From the NCBI GenBank assembly GCA_964017195.1, contig OZ024894.1, forward strand, positions 35,395,114 through 35,459,113: a stretch of DNA of 64,000 nucleotides, given 5' to 3'. The notes under the pieces are model-generated. The model did not search any database and was not told the origin of the DNA. It worked only from the letters and a program-made list of their open reading frames with translations. The stretch comes from Siderastrea radians (taxonomy: Eukaryota > Cnidaria > Anthozoa > Scleractinia > Rhizangiidae). Of this stretch, positions 27,669-40,273 are shown in pieces (the first letter of the stretch is position 1; every line of letters starts with the position of its first letter). A program made the translations under genes and the position numbers.

Positions 27669-27816
27669 GTTTTGAAAGTGGGAATCACTTGGGAATCATG
27701 TGACAACCTGAATAATGTGACAAATATCAAAACTTCGGAAGCGCGCGAAATTATTCCGATGTTTACCGAACATCTTGTCGAGGTCGTGTGTTTGTTCGGA
27801 TCGTACCCTAATCAAG
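27669..27816. promoter_or_regulatory. Short divergent (bidirectional) promoter region
   Basis: Only 148 bases separate the start codons of the minus-strand TMEM175-like copy 2 and the plus-strand palmitoyltransferase. Both 5' UTRs and any promoter must fit here unless an upstream non-coding exon exists. No TATA box is obvious. The promoter role is inferred from spacing. Confidence 0.5.
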
Positions 27817-30800
27817 ATGGCGGGCGACGCGGGTAGGAAAGACTTGACGGACGTTAACCACGAAAAGTGCAAAGAAATTGATATTTTTGAAGTATCAAAA
27901 TGCGGGCAAGTAACAATTTATCATTTTCTGAATTTAGAGATTTTTTATCTTGTCGGCAGCTTGAAAAGTTGACTTTTGGAGTTGCTCTGTTGCTCGCATG
28001 CTGCTCGCAAAGTACCTGTACGTGTACGAGAAAATTCAAATTGTTTCACAGGTGTGGAAACATTATAAGCTATTGTTACCTAGGATCGATACTCCTTATG
28101 TCGTTGACAATCCGTCATAAGTAAGATGTGTGCTCGCCGGTGATGATGTCTCAACACAGATCAACGTTAACATATTTTATGAAGGCAACCTTGCAGGCTT
28201 GTATTTTAAAAGCTTTATATGAGCAATGTAGTTAAACTGCAAGTTGTTTACAGCGCATCCAGGTGTTAATCTGCTCCTACTGGAGCCATATTTTGTATTC
28301 TAAATCGATTTTTATTTTTTTCATATTTCTTATTCATATTTTATTTTTGACATGTTTCGTTTTCCTCGAGTGCTACCAACCAGTCTATGAGCGCTAGAAA
28401 ACTGCCACGTAAAAATGTTCTGCACCTATCAATTTAAAGCCGGCGGGGGGGGGGGGGGGGAAGGCAGGGCATGGGGTTGGGATTTGATATTTTTCAAAAA
28501 TTTGCCGTCAAATTCCCTGCCCACGGGCAACCCATTCCAGTCAAATACACAAATATTTCCCCATCCCGGGAGGCATATTGCTGTCAATCATTTCCATCCT
28601 GGATGCAAGAAAGACGCAAGGAAAACAGGAAAACTCTATAATTTTCACTTCTCAACGTTACTACTTCTCCAAAGGTGCTATTTAATAAAAATTCAATCTG
28701 CGTTTAATACAAAATCGACAGATTATTTAAGAAACAGTTCGTGTTTTCTGCAAAGGCTGCAGAAAGCATAACATCTGAGAAGAGCAGTCATTGCAGCAAC
28801 TGGCCCGTACACTGATCGTTTGCATTGGCCAAAAAATCGACTTGGTTTCTCTTTATCCCTGTTTACTTCGATATTGCAATGTCTAAAAACGTTTAAATCA
28901 ACAGAAAAAAACTCTAAATTAATCGAAAATATGGAGATAAAACAGTCAAATTCTTTGATTATCTGATTCTTGATCTCGTGTGTGGACATCCTTGATCCTT
29001 GATTTCAAGGACGTAGAGCGCATGCATGACGTGGGAAAAGTAATTTCGGTCTCAGTTTCTTTTGTTCAAGTCCACGTTCAAACAGATCCACGTTGGGTGA
29101 AGACAAATTCAAATATCCCCTCCCCTGGGAAGGCAAGATCAGTCAAAAGAGCCACCCCAGGGCCAACAATAACAATCAAATCCCCACCCCATGCCCTGCC
29201 AGACATGCTTGTACAGTGTGTCTCGTCCATGGCAACTGAAAAGAAGGGGAAAAGAAATGATTCTATCTCCTGCCCTCTCCTAGCCCTGGCGGCTCTTCCC
29301 AGTTCCCTCTTTGCCTGTTTAGAGTTACTGATGTACCTTTTTCAGAGGCTAGTACATTGTGAACGTAGCAACCTATCTGACATTTTTGTTTAACTTTACA
29401 GGGATACCAAGATGTGCAGGGAACTTGTTGGCCAGCATGGTGTGAAAATCCTTAGCACATATGACGATCATGGACACACACCCTTGCACTGGGCAGCTTT
29501 AGGGGGTTACAGCGAATTAATAAAATTCTTTATAAACTGTGGAGTTGATGTAAACAGACAAAGCCGATCTGATTATGGACCCTATCCTATTCACTGGGCT
29601 TGTGTAAATGGTCATATTTTGTGTGTGGATCTTCTCATTCAAAATGGAGCGTCAATAGACTGTACAGACAACAAAGGTTGTACTCCACTTATTATAACTG
29701 CGCAGTATGGAAAAGCAATGTTGGCTGGATACCTTATTGGTAAAGGGGCAAAGTGTTTTCTGACAGATCATGAAGGGGACACAGCTTTGCATTGGGCATG
29801 TTTCAAAGGTGAGGCATTAAATGTTTTGGTACTTGAAATGAACGGTTACAATAAGAAAATTCCGTTCCCAAGATTCCCAAGCTTTTTACCAGGTATACTT
29901 TTCCCTTTAAGCCCCAATATCAATATGCATATTCTCCTTAGTGTTCTCCATATATTTCTTATGGTACTGGCTGAGAGAATTTGCACAAACATCAAGCCAT
30001 TTCATGTTTGGTGATCATTTCCTTTATTCTCGTGACCTGCATGTTTGATCAAGTAGGGATATTGTAAGGAGAAATTAGATGCTTGTCTTTATTGGGGCTT
30101 AAAGGGTCAAGAAATTCTTGTCTGGTACAGGAGTATGATGTATAGCAATTACTTCTTTTCACAGGTCACAGCGAAGTTGTGCAGCTACTTTTATATTCTG
30201 GTTTTGATCCAAAGCAAAAGGACAGGTTTGGTCAGGTAGAGTAAGACCCCTGCAATTCTCCGTTTTACTATGTGACTGTGTGACCCTTTGGGAGGATAGA
30301 TACCTTTAGTGCGATTTTAGAAGGGTAATGATTTGATACTTAAGACGATTTCCGCTCAACGTTCGAGCAGTAAGTGCGTAAATTAAGTTACCAAAAAAAT
30401 ACTTGCAGCACTGTCACACTTTGAGAACAGATAAGAAGAACTTATCGTTACTTTTGCTCCCAAGCTGACCCCGCGAGAGAAAATTGGATTTGAAGTTATC
30501 CATATTTCAATTAAAAAGACGCTTCATGTCAGTTCAAAACAAAATGGCACCCGTTTTTAGCATACTTTTACGAGATTTGAAATTAATTTTCTTGACAATG
30601 CTTGAGAATTTCATCGCGGGGTCACTTGGGCAAGTGAACTAGAGTGAGATGTTTCAAATAGCATTTAAAATGTTACCGTGCTATGAGTAGTTTTTTGGTA
30701 AATATTTTTTGCACTTATTGCTCGAACGTTGAGCGGAATCCGTCTTAAGTTGTTGAAAATTTGGGGGATTTCTTGAAACCCTCTTATGTTGAACAAGAAA

Positions 30801-33800
30801 GCCCATTGGGCACATACAACCATGCCATTGCCCCTGTGTTAATTTACAGTGTGTTCTGTTGGGATCAACCGTTTCAGCCCGGACTGGTTTTGGTTGAAAC
30901 AGTTAAGGTTCCCAAATAGAACACTTTTTCAACTGTTCATGGTTGACACGGGGCAGTGGCTGGGCATAGTCATTTCCATACTTCCTCAACTTCTTATAAC
31001 TAAAAAAACACTACAAAGCAACTCTAAAACAGCATTGGAAATTTCTTTTCATCAAAAGCGATGTTCTCCAGTTCAAAGTCAATTGCGTCGGAACAATAAT
31101 GGCATATTGCTAGAAAGTCCGTGGTTCAAAACAAAAAAGACTCTGGGGGATCGCTCGTTTGTGGTAGCTGCCCCAGTCTTGTGGAACAGCCTTCTTTTGT
31201 CAGTAAGGCAAGCTTAAGGACATTGACGATTTTAAGCATTCAGTCAAGTATTATTTATTTTCTAAGGCCTTTTGTTAAAATTTTAAGTAAAATGGTATAA
31301 ATTAGATTACAGATTAGTTAGGAGGTTTTATTATCTATTTGTAATTTGTAATTATATGTATTATATTAAGTGTAATGTGCTTTGATTATTTTTATAGAAA
31401 AGCACAATATAAGTAATAAATATTATTATTATTATAAAGTGGTTATTTTTCACCACTCACCCATTAAGTTCTCTATCCAGAATTCTTGCCATACATAGTC
31501 CTATTGAACTTTGCCATTAAACTTTGCCGGCACAATAAGCCCAAATTCTCTCTTCCTTTTTCCAGTGACTTGTGCAAGTAATCTGTTTTCAGCATTTTTT
31601 TTTCTTTGTCACATCCAATTTTTAAATAAGTGCCACCCTCGAATAAGTGCCGCATTTGAGGCACGAAAAATTCAATAAGCACAGCAACGCTTATTTGATT
31701 AAATACAGTATTTAGAACTGGGCTCACCTCAGGCGGCCCAGTTTGTAAGCAGCTTTTTTGTGACATCAAATGTCGATTTTGCAATTTTTTAAAAAAATAA
31801 TTGCTTAAAATTTAAAAATTTGGTGTCATGAAGGTGCAAAGCTATTATGCTTTCTTGGTGGGGTCTTAAAAGCATTTAGTTAAAATATTAAGCGGCATGT
31901 TAAATTAAAACCAATGATGGACTTAATCAGTGTACTGTACTATGACTGCACTATGTCTCCTGAATAGCTTCTGAGTAGATGGTATCAAACTCAGTCGGAG
32001 TCAACGGGAATTTGCCCAATGCTGGAAATCATTTAGAACTCAAGAGCTATTTGCTAGTTACAGTGTTTTGGTTTCTTTTTTCACAGTTTACTGTTTTATG
32101 TTTTGTCCAAATTTTTGATAAAATTGCCCTATTCCATTTCAGACACCCCTTCATCTGGCCTGCCTTAGTGGGGACCTTACAACTGTAGAACACATTGTTG
32201 ACATGGTAGGCACTGAGTATTTGCTTGCTCTTCATGATCATAAAGTAAAACCTGTATGTACAGTGTAATTTGTATTTTGTACTTCAATGCATGCCTTCCA
32301 CCTATATCTCAAGGGATTCTCTCAGATAGGGATCAATTTTTGTGAGTAAATTTGGTTGGAGGGGAGGGGGGCATTTGGCTTAAGGTCGTGATGCATAGAC
32401 CATGCTATGATCCACTCAGCCAAATCTACTCAGTCAAAAGGCATTTTATCATATGACCAATGTGGCTTTGAATTAGCCAACATCTATAACCCCATTTTTG
32501 CCCCCTTGAGACACTAATGATTAATAACCCTTCTGAACTTCCACATATTTGTTGTGGCTGCTGAAGTTCGGTTGATCTGAATGGAACATTCCGCTTTAAC
32601 AGTTTGAAACTTTTTATTGTGCTCTGAGTCAGGAATAAATATGACTTTAAATATGGCTTTTTTAAAATCATGTTTCCAGAGCTGGAAAACAATATTTTTG
32701 ATTGTAATAATTAAAACTGTTTATTTTTGAGTACTATTACCATATCTGGTGATCCTTGTTTCAGGCTAAAAGCAGTTTTTAAAATTGCTTTCACTTTTAT
32801 TTCTATCTCTTCTGAATAATTTCTTGTAACCATCATTATAAGAACCACACAGTGCGTGAGAGCAACTGTACATTGTAAGTAAATTCACATTATGACAAAA
32901 CAATCCTAATCATCTAAATTGAGCTTACTTGTAGCAAATCTGAACATGATTCAAGCAAGAAAACTCTAAGTAAATGCTTCTTGCAGTTAACTGTGAGTCC
33001 ATCCTATGCTAAATTTGATACTGACCACGGCTTCAAATAGCAATGCATAACTGAGCTGCAAAACCAAAATTTTTTTCAAGAATACAACTTGTGAAGATTA
33101 TCAGAGCATTCAATGTCTTTTATGAGGTCCTGTCATTTTTAAGTTTACTAATGCCAAATTTGCTTTATTTATGTACTTGGTCATTTGATTATTTATCATG
33201 CATCTATCCATTTGCCCATTCCTCCATCCATCTATCCATTTTGTTGGCTCGTCAGTGGGTTGGTTAGTTGGTGGGCTTGTTGGGTTGGTATATGATAAGT
33301 GATAGTGATATGTGTTGTCCATTTTTGTTTAGGATGTTGAGTTAGATGTTGTTGACAGCAATAACAAAACTCCTTTACGGTTGGCTATGGGCCGAGAATA
33401 CAAGGAAATAGTGTACTTTTTACAAGGAAAACTGAACCGGATTGTCTCCTGTCGGTTGAGGTGAGAAAATGTAGCATTTTTCTTTTTCTTTTTTCTTTTC
33501 CTCTTTTTTTTCTTTCTTCTTTGTGAATATGGAGGAAATTATTATCTTTGGCATGGCTATAAGTTTGTGTCACCTATCAGTGTAAATCCCCAGGATAGGG
33601 GTAGGCAACCCATAGGAAATATTGGTATTAAATGCTGTTACCTTTTGGCAGCTCCTCTTGGCCTTCTTGGAACAGGTTCAGTAGAATCTTTCTTTGAGAC
33701 ACCTAGTGGATCATGGGAGGTCAGCGTTATAAGCTGTGGTCTGGCATGTTAGCAGACTTTTAAGTGGCTTGCCTCGTTATGTTTTTGATGAGCAATTTAT

Positions 33801-36800
33801 TTGAATGGCAGCCTGGTGTTTTTGTGGTCGTCTATGTTCATCCTTCAGCTTTTGATTATGGTCGGAAGGTTTGGTTGTTAGGCTCACTGTTTATAGTGAT
33901 TTCCAATATTTTAGTAATCCTTTCTTTTCAATTTTCAATTTCTAGGGATATTGTGTTTGGCCCACCTGGTAGATCTAAAGCAGGAATCTTATTTTACTTT
34001 TGTAATATGTTTCTCTGGGGTTATCCTGTCTATTTCTACTATGTAAGTATTGTTAAGTACAGTCCAACCAGCATAATTATATTCTAACCTTTTTCTATAT
34101 TGTGGAGGCAGAAGAGGGACAAAAGGGTCTGACTTTCTGACTTCCCATAACATTTAATCCAAGATCCCATCCCATCCCCCTCCTTTCTGTTTGCTGGCCT
34201 CTTTGCACTTTTTCTGTGGCAAAATATGCAATTTAAAGTCATTAATAGACAAAAACACATAGATAAGTCTGTGCTCTAAAAGCACAATAGTGTGCATTGG
34301 TGAAAATAAAGCCAACATTCTTTTGTAGACTAAAATTTTGTGGGTTTTTTTGGCCACATGAAAACAGAGACGTATGAAAATGTGTTGGTGCAGATGGGCT
34401 GTGGTTCACGTTGTTTACCAGCAAGGGCTTGCATGCTTGCAGGCTTTAGTTCATGTACAGTTTTCACTGAAAATCATTATTTTTTAGATTTGTATGGCCA
34501 ACAATCAGTGAGACAAAACCGTAAAGCACTTTAATAACACGAGCTTTTGACACTGTGTTCATTGGTGCCTTTTCGAGCAGATGTTAGTGATAAATGTTCA
34601 CCGCTTGTTGATAGCTTGTGTTTTTAAATTGCACTTTTTGTGATCATGAAAAGGAAACTCTCAAACTAATCAGTGAGTTTTTTTTAAAATTCTTCCCAGG
34701 TTCTTCCCGATTCATGGAACTTCATTCCTTTGGCTCACTACTTGTTTATCACATTAAATGTGCTAATGTGGATATCGCTGTATTATGCCAACTCAAGGGA
34801 GCCGGGGTTTATCCCTTGCAACAGTCCTGATTATGATATGGCTTTAAAGCAGGTATGTGTAACAGTGTTAGAGTGCTACTTAGGTACCACAGGGCCAGGC
34901 ACTGAAATCTTGTTCAAGCACAAATTTTTCCAGGTTGTTCTTCTTCGACTGCTTAATTTGATCTTTAACTGTACATTTCACAGTACATGGATAATTGCGA
35001 CGTTCTAATTTTTGAAACCTACCGTCAAAATTTTATCTTCCATTTCGCAGTACATAGATAATTGCGACGTTCTAATTTTTGCAACATACCGTAAAAATTT
35101 TATCAACAGCTACCAGATAAACACTTTCTCTTTCCCTTTTTCTCTCAGTCTCAAACTTCGAGTGTTTTGATGTTGTTCTAATCATTGAGTCTGTGGAATG
35201 AAATTCTAAGAATTTCTGTTTGACCATTAAAATGAAAGCTAATGAGCAATATTTTTCTGTGGGGCTGTAATTTCTGCTGTATAAGATGGCTCTAACTTTT
35301 TTATCTGTGGGTGATATCCTTTATTTGACTTTTCAAGTGGTGTTGTTTATGATGTGGAAAATGTGGCTCTGTGTTTTGAGTCTGTGGATGACATCCTAAA
35401 TCAGAATCACTTTTCTGTGCTACTGCTAGTTTCATTTTTCCCAAATGGTCACTTTTCTCATGTGCTCTTCGCTTGCACACTCACTTTATACCTCTGTAAG
35501 TAACCAAAGTAATGGACCGAAGGGAAAAAGGGGTGAAAATGCTTTGAGCAGAAATGGCACTTATTTGTCAAATGAGTTCTTGACCTGAGACTGACTTGTC
35601 GTTTTCGGTTCAAATATTGCAACCAGCTGTTATTACACGTGCGGCATTCAACAAGTACCAATGCCTTTAAGGCCGGGATCGAACATTTCAAGTCATCTAA
35701 ACCTGATTCACCTAATGGATTCTGGCAATTATCTAAGCAGATCTTCAACCGAATTACTAATGAAGTGAACATGTAAATTATTTATTGACTAATCGTGATG
35801 TTGCCTTGCGGCAAAATATCTCGTCTTAATACAATTTTTATCTATTCTATTAATTTTATAGCTTATTAGATCTTCTTATTTCCTATAATAATGCGTTTTA
35901 CTTTTAACATGTGATTAATAATTTTGTAACTAGATTTTTATTAGAGATATCTGAATTGTGTTATAATAAAGTTATCTTATCTTGTCGTAAAGAATAATAA
36001 TTGTCATAATAATTCATTACTTATGCGAAAATTGGCGTGTGCAATATGAAATATAAATTTAATCTAAGATTATAAATTTTAAAGTTCTAGGAAATTTTGG
36101 GACACCTTCATCAGTTTAACCGTTTTTCTGTCTTCACGAGGTGTTTGTTTTCTGGTACCCAGGTTCCATTCTATGAAGAGTGGCAGGCAAGGACTGGGCA
36201 GAATCCGCTGGAGAATCTTTGCCACACGTGTAGACTGGTGCGACCCCTGCGTGCAAAGCATTGTAGGATATGTAACCGATGTGTGAAGCATTTTGATCAT
36301 CACTGTCCCTACATTAACAACTGTGTGGGCCTCAAGAACAGGTGAATGATCTTGAATGAGGTCTAGAGTAAAGCATAGTCTGTGTTGGTGAGGGGGTCGA
36401 CTTCAAGAAAGACGAGTCGCGTCGATTCGAGTCGAATCGACTCAGATTAGGCGTAATAGACAACCCTCCACGGAGTAGACCTGATATTAAAAAGTGGTCT
36501 TCACGGTTTCTCTTGTTTCATTTGTTTCGGTTTTCCAAGTAGTCAATCATATTATATGAAAGAGTATAGCAAGACCTACTATCCTGAAATGCGTGGGAAT
36601 GTCATTTTATAGGCTTCAAAGCTATGGAGCTATCTTTGATGGAAATTAGTGTCCTAGCTTGTTTGGCGAAGAAATAAAAAAAACACAGATGCAAGAGCAC
36701 TGAAACATAGGTATCCCGAAAAGTTATGATGCTAAAAAGCTAAGGATCATACAAATTTAAGAGATTTGTTTGGGAAAAGTGACTCTGGCGGCGATCCGTT

Positions 36801-38312
36801 TTTGACAAAAGTAAGTCGCTGTTGTAAGTTCTTACCAAGTGGGAATGTGGGCATAAACCCTCATACAATGGCTCACTGTGCCTTCTTCTTTCTTCGAGTT
36901 AATTAGTTTTTGGTGGCAAATTATTCTTCTGGGTGATGAAACTCCTAGAAGAAACTGCTTTCCCTTTTCTTCCCTTAAATCAGATGTTTGTTTTGGTTCC
37001 TACAGAGGCCCGTTCTTCATATTTGTGGCGTGTGTTGCCGTGTGCAGTGTGATCACAGTTTACTTTGCTATCACAATGCTTCGTTTGGGTGGATTCAGTT
37101 GGATATTTACTCTTGGTCTGCTGCAGTTTATTGTGGTGTCCGTCCTCATGGGAGCTCTGTTTATCTTTGTAGTAAGTATGACGGTGCATCGTAGGTTTGA
37201 TGGGAGGTCGGTAGGACCTAACATGGAGGCGGCATGGGGAATACGATAAATTTAACGAAGGATACTGATTGAGGGAAACGATTAAATTAAAATCAGGATA
37301 CGCCCCCAGGAGGTACTCCCTAAAGTCGGCTTTACGGGGAGGCTCCACCCGAAAGGGGTGCCTTTTTCGTGCTTCCAGTGCACGATGGGGTAGGGAAATT
37401 TGTTCTTTTACCATTTTTTTAAGGGTCGCCAAAATACACCTTACACTAAAAGGGATATAACTAATTCGAGCGCTGAAAAGGGTTGCAAGATTTTGGCAGA
37501 AATCACAGCGCAAAATGTATACGAAAGCGACTGAAAGCCCACGATGGTGTACTGTTATCAGCATATTTTTGAGGTACAAAAAGGTCCAATTTCTGTATTA
37601 GGTATATGAAAAGGGCACCGTTGCGAAAAAATATTGTTGGGTAATGGTTTGAACCTCAGGGCGGAGCCTTTCCATACCAAATGTTGTTGAGTGCCCTTCC
37701 TCACCTTTTTTGCATTTTCGGGAAGCGGAATCAAAACCAGTCAACTCTCATCACGGTAATGAGGATTCTAAGAAATTAACGGCGGGAACATTTTTTGGGA
37801 AGAAGCCTATGTTGACCGTCTAAGTGTAAGCCTGTCTACTGGAAATGGAAATATTTGAGACTGTTTGGAGATTACAGTGTTGCGTATGCGCTAAACTGTG
37901 ATAAGGCTCCCCACCCAAGGAGGCGTTTATTCCCTTACAGAAATGTATCAGACGTTCTTTTCTCCCTCTCTCTCTCTTTCCCACGAAGCAAACAAAAAAG
38001 CCCAATCGCAGTTGTTATTATTATTTTTTCATGTTTTGGTTAAAAATTTGCTATTTTCCAAATCTTCAGCGTTATTCTCCGTCATTTCGTGTTGCAAACT
38101 TTAATAATGTTATTTTACTTTAACAGATCAATCAAATTTCCATCAACCTTACTACAAATGAAAGAATCAACAAGAACCGCTATAAGTACCTAAGAGGTCC
38201 ATCCGGGATCTTCCTCAACCCCTTTGACAGAGGCTGCTTTAAAAACTGGTTAGAGTATTTTCACTGGATAGAGCCCTACGACAAGAAACCTAACCTTATG
38301 TACAATGTCTGA
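27817..38312 (+). CDS. Ankyrin-repeat DHHC palmitoyltransferase (ZDHHC17/HIP14-like), ten exons
   Basis: A membrane S-acyltransferase that attaches palmitate to cysteines of target proteins, probably at the Golgi. Exons: 27817-27905, 29402-29808, 30165-30235, 32143-32205, 33333-33460, 33946-34042, 34700-34852, 36163-36341, 37006-37171, 38127-38312. They sum to 1539 nt, or 512 aa plus stop, with every phase matching. The N-terminus aligns with HIP14 (DIFEVSKCG then DTKMCRELV). About six ankyrin repeats span residues 30-240 ([45 protein letters not shown]). Two membrane helices precede the DHHC domain, whose zinc and catalytic residues are intact: [16 protein letters not shown] at 381-384 (Cys384 catalytic). 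Two more helices follow, then TTNE at 460-463, the conserved TTxE motif. It is shorter than HIP14 (632 aa), with four rather than six apparent helices. Intron 1 appears to use a GC donor. ZDHHC17 versus ZDHHC13 versus an AKR1/TIP1-type gene is not resolved. Confidence 0.93.
28455..29205. repeat. Inverted-repeat bounded segment in intron 1
   Basis: ggcagggcatggggttggga near 28463 is mirrored by tccccaccccatgccctgcc ending near 29202. The segment may be a TIR element in the first intron of the palmitoyltransferase gene. A G-run of 16-18 bases lies at its left edge. Confidence 0.45.
29902..30107. mobile_element. MITE with ccctttaagcccc ends, copy 3
   Basis: The ends ccctttaagccccaat and attggggcttaaaggg are inverted repeats. 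The internal text matches the reverse complement of the 10472-10678 copy (taaggagaaattagatgctt). It lies between exons 2 and 3 of the palmitoyltransferase gene. Confidence 0.85.
30344..30744. mobile_element. TTAA-flanked MITE, copy 2 (uninterrupted)
   Basis: TTAA at 30340-30343 and 30745-30748 flanks inverted ends gacgatttccgctcaacgtt and aacgttgagcggaatccgtc. The internal sequence is the reverse complement of the two halves of 2939-4701 joined, which confirms that copy 1 was interrupted. Confidence 0.85.
31060..31437 (+). mobile_element. 5'-truncated LINE 3' end
   Basis: The frame at 31130-31217 encodes [20 protein letters not shown], the typical C-terminal signature of non-LTR retrotransposon reverse transcriptase ORFs. 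It is followed by an AT-rich tail with gcacaatataagtaataaat and terminal (ATT)n. The rest of the ORF is missing. It is a dead fragment in the palmitoyltransferase intron. Confidence 0.75.
34974..35106. repeat. 66-67 bp tandem duplication
   Basis: Two adjacent copies start catttcacagtacatgg and catttcgcagtacatag, and both contain ataattgcgacgttctaatt. It lies in the intron after the [10 protein letters not shown] exon of the palmitoyltransferase. Confidence 0.85.
37270..37700. repeat. Interspersed repeat ('ggaggtactccct' family)
   Basis: Contains ggaggtactccctaaa and ggggaggctccac. Similar text occurs at 50310-50420 and 58120-58440. It is intronic in the palmitoyltransferase gene, with no coding support. 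Confidence 0.45.
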
Positions 38313-38615
38313 GTCATCATTTGGGACTGTGAAGGACCATCCGGGATTCTTCTTCACCTGGGCCCTATGACAGGAAACCTAACCTTATGTACAATGTCTG
38401 AGTCATCATTTGGGACTGTGAAGGACCATCCGGGATTCTTCTTCACCTGAACCCTGCAACAGAAACCTAACTTGACGTACAATGTCTGAGTCATCATTTG
38501 GGACTGTGAAGGACCATCCGGGATTCTTCTTCACCTGAGCCTTACAACAGAAACCTAACTGGGTCATCATTTGGGGCTGTGAGGGACCATCCGTTATTAT
38601 TCTTCACCTATTAGA
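38271..38615. repeat. 88-89 bp tandem repeat spanning the palmitoyltransferase stop codon
   Basis: The last coding bases, the stop codon and the following UTR are repeated in tandem: tacaatgtctgagtcatcat occurs at 38301, 38390 and 38478, and a fourth, shortened copy starts about 38545. Each unit also carries ggaccatccgggattcttct. The first unit is the true gene end; the others are in the 3' UTR. Confidence 0.95.
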
Positions 38616-39118
38616 CAGGCGTTCCTTCAATAACTTGGTAGATTATAGTATTTCACATCACTGAAGTACTTCTCTGCCTCGCGCACCAGTTAAAGTATTT
38701 TTAAGAAACCTAGCAACACGAAAACCAAGAAATCCAGATTTAGAGAGAACATAGATCCAACCGCCTAAAAACGCAAAGAAAAATGTTGACTATCCAACGC
38801 CGAGCCTAACCTTCGGCTCTGTTTTTCTACTTGGAAAATCAGTTGGAAATGACCGCTCTTTTGAAAAGCTTCGCTTCTTACCCTTTGATCAACCTTTGCA
38901 CTCTTCCGCAGCAGCATTGTCTACTCAAACAACGTGTTTGCCTGACGCAAACAAGTTTCATGCGTTCGAGACAATCTGTGAAAGTTTGTGTGATCCTGAG
39001 TTCTAACTAACAGTTTACAAACCTACACCACTGAGTGATAATAACTTACATTGCACATCTCAATCAATTGTTCACTGTGCGTTACCAATATAAGAAATTT
39101 AATAATATTTATTCAACT
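38616..39118. other. 3' flank of the palmitoyltransferase gene
   Basis: Non-coding AT-rich sequence between the stop-codon tandem repeat and the segmental duplication. It probably holds the 3' UTR end. No distinct feature is seen. Confidence 0.4.
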
Positions 39119-39802
39119 GAAAAGTTAAAAAGATAGAAACATAAATTGAGCTAAACTCAAACTTTAAAAGACTTCTAGATTTTTCAAGAGGACTCAAGAG
39201 TCGTGGTGTCCTATTTAATGTATAAAATGAACTATGTATATTGTGTAGTGCGAGTTACACTGCAAAACAGTACTTATCTTTGCATGAGTTAGTTGGACGA
39301 ATGGAACGAGTGTGAACCCGGAAGTCGGTGGCTTTACACCTCACGCGCAAGTATAGCCACTTTAAATCTCGAATAAACTGCGCCGTGCGAGGTTTAATTT
39401 TGCAAAATTAAACCAAACGAAAGTACTTCTCGATAGCTTTTAACTGAATGGCAACTACGATTAATGTCATCCACAGGCTCAAAAGGTAGAACCGCTTTTT
39501 ACAAAATAATTAACAGCTCTGCAAGCGAGTGTGGTGTTTGTTACACTCAATCTCGATTTTAAATGATAATTTCATACGTGTTAATCTGCATTTTAAGTGT
39601 TTCAAAAAGTATATTAGGTTTTGAAAATAATATATAAAAATTGTTTAGATATTTTCAGAGTGGATTGCTCAAAATAAACTATAAACAACCTGTAGCACAC
39701 ATTGTGCCTTTTGAACCGAGTCGTTGTGTCAACCTCGTTATCAGGGTCCGGGATGCGAGGCTGCCCTAGGGAGAGTAACAGTCTCCTACTACACAGACGC
39801 CC

Positions 39803-39806
<4 letters not shown>

Positions 39807-39853
<47 letters not shown>
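39807..39853. repeat. (AAT)n microsatellite, unit A
   Basis: About 15 AAT triplets. The equivalent tract in the second copy (42692-42755) is longer, at about 21 triplets. Confidence 0.9.
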
Positions 39854-39854
<1 letters not shown>

Positions 39855-40133
39855 TAATTAATTACTTAATTAATTATAGCAATAACTTTATTTGAGTCTC
39901 GATATGTTATAGCCGAGGGTAAAAAAAAGCCCTCTACTAATCGGGGACAAGAATGAATAGATAGGATAAAAATAAATCTATTTATACCTTTAAGAATTAC
40001 AATAAATCGTGTTATATTAAAAAGGTGTCTAAATTTAAAAAAAATTGTTATAAAATTGAAAAAGGTAAATCTATTTACATTTTTTAAGAATTACAAAGAT
40101 GGCAACCATTCCCAAATAAAAATGGGGATTTCT

Positions 40134-40273
40134 CAGCCCAGTACCCTGGCCTTCTCTTCCTGCACACTCGACATGGCGCGAAATTTCGTGACGTCACCGA
40201 ATGTGTCGGTGACGTCATGACATTTCGCGCCAAGTCGAGTGAGCGTGAGGAGAACAGCTGGGTACTAGGCTGA
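40134..40273. mobile_element. 140 bp palindromic MITE (hAT-like) with TGACGTCA-type motifs, in unit A
   Basis: The terminal text cagcccagtacc / ggtactaggctg is inverted and flanked by the direct duplication ggatttct (40126-40133 and 40274-40281), an 8 bp target duplication as in hAT elements. The core is a perfect hairpin around gtgacgtcaccgaatgtgtc, carrying gacgtca twice. Confidence 0.8.
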
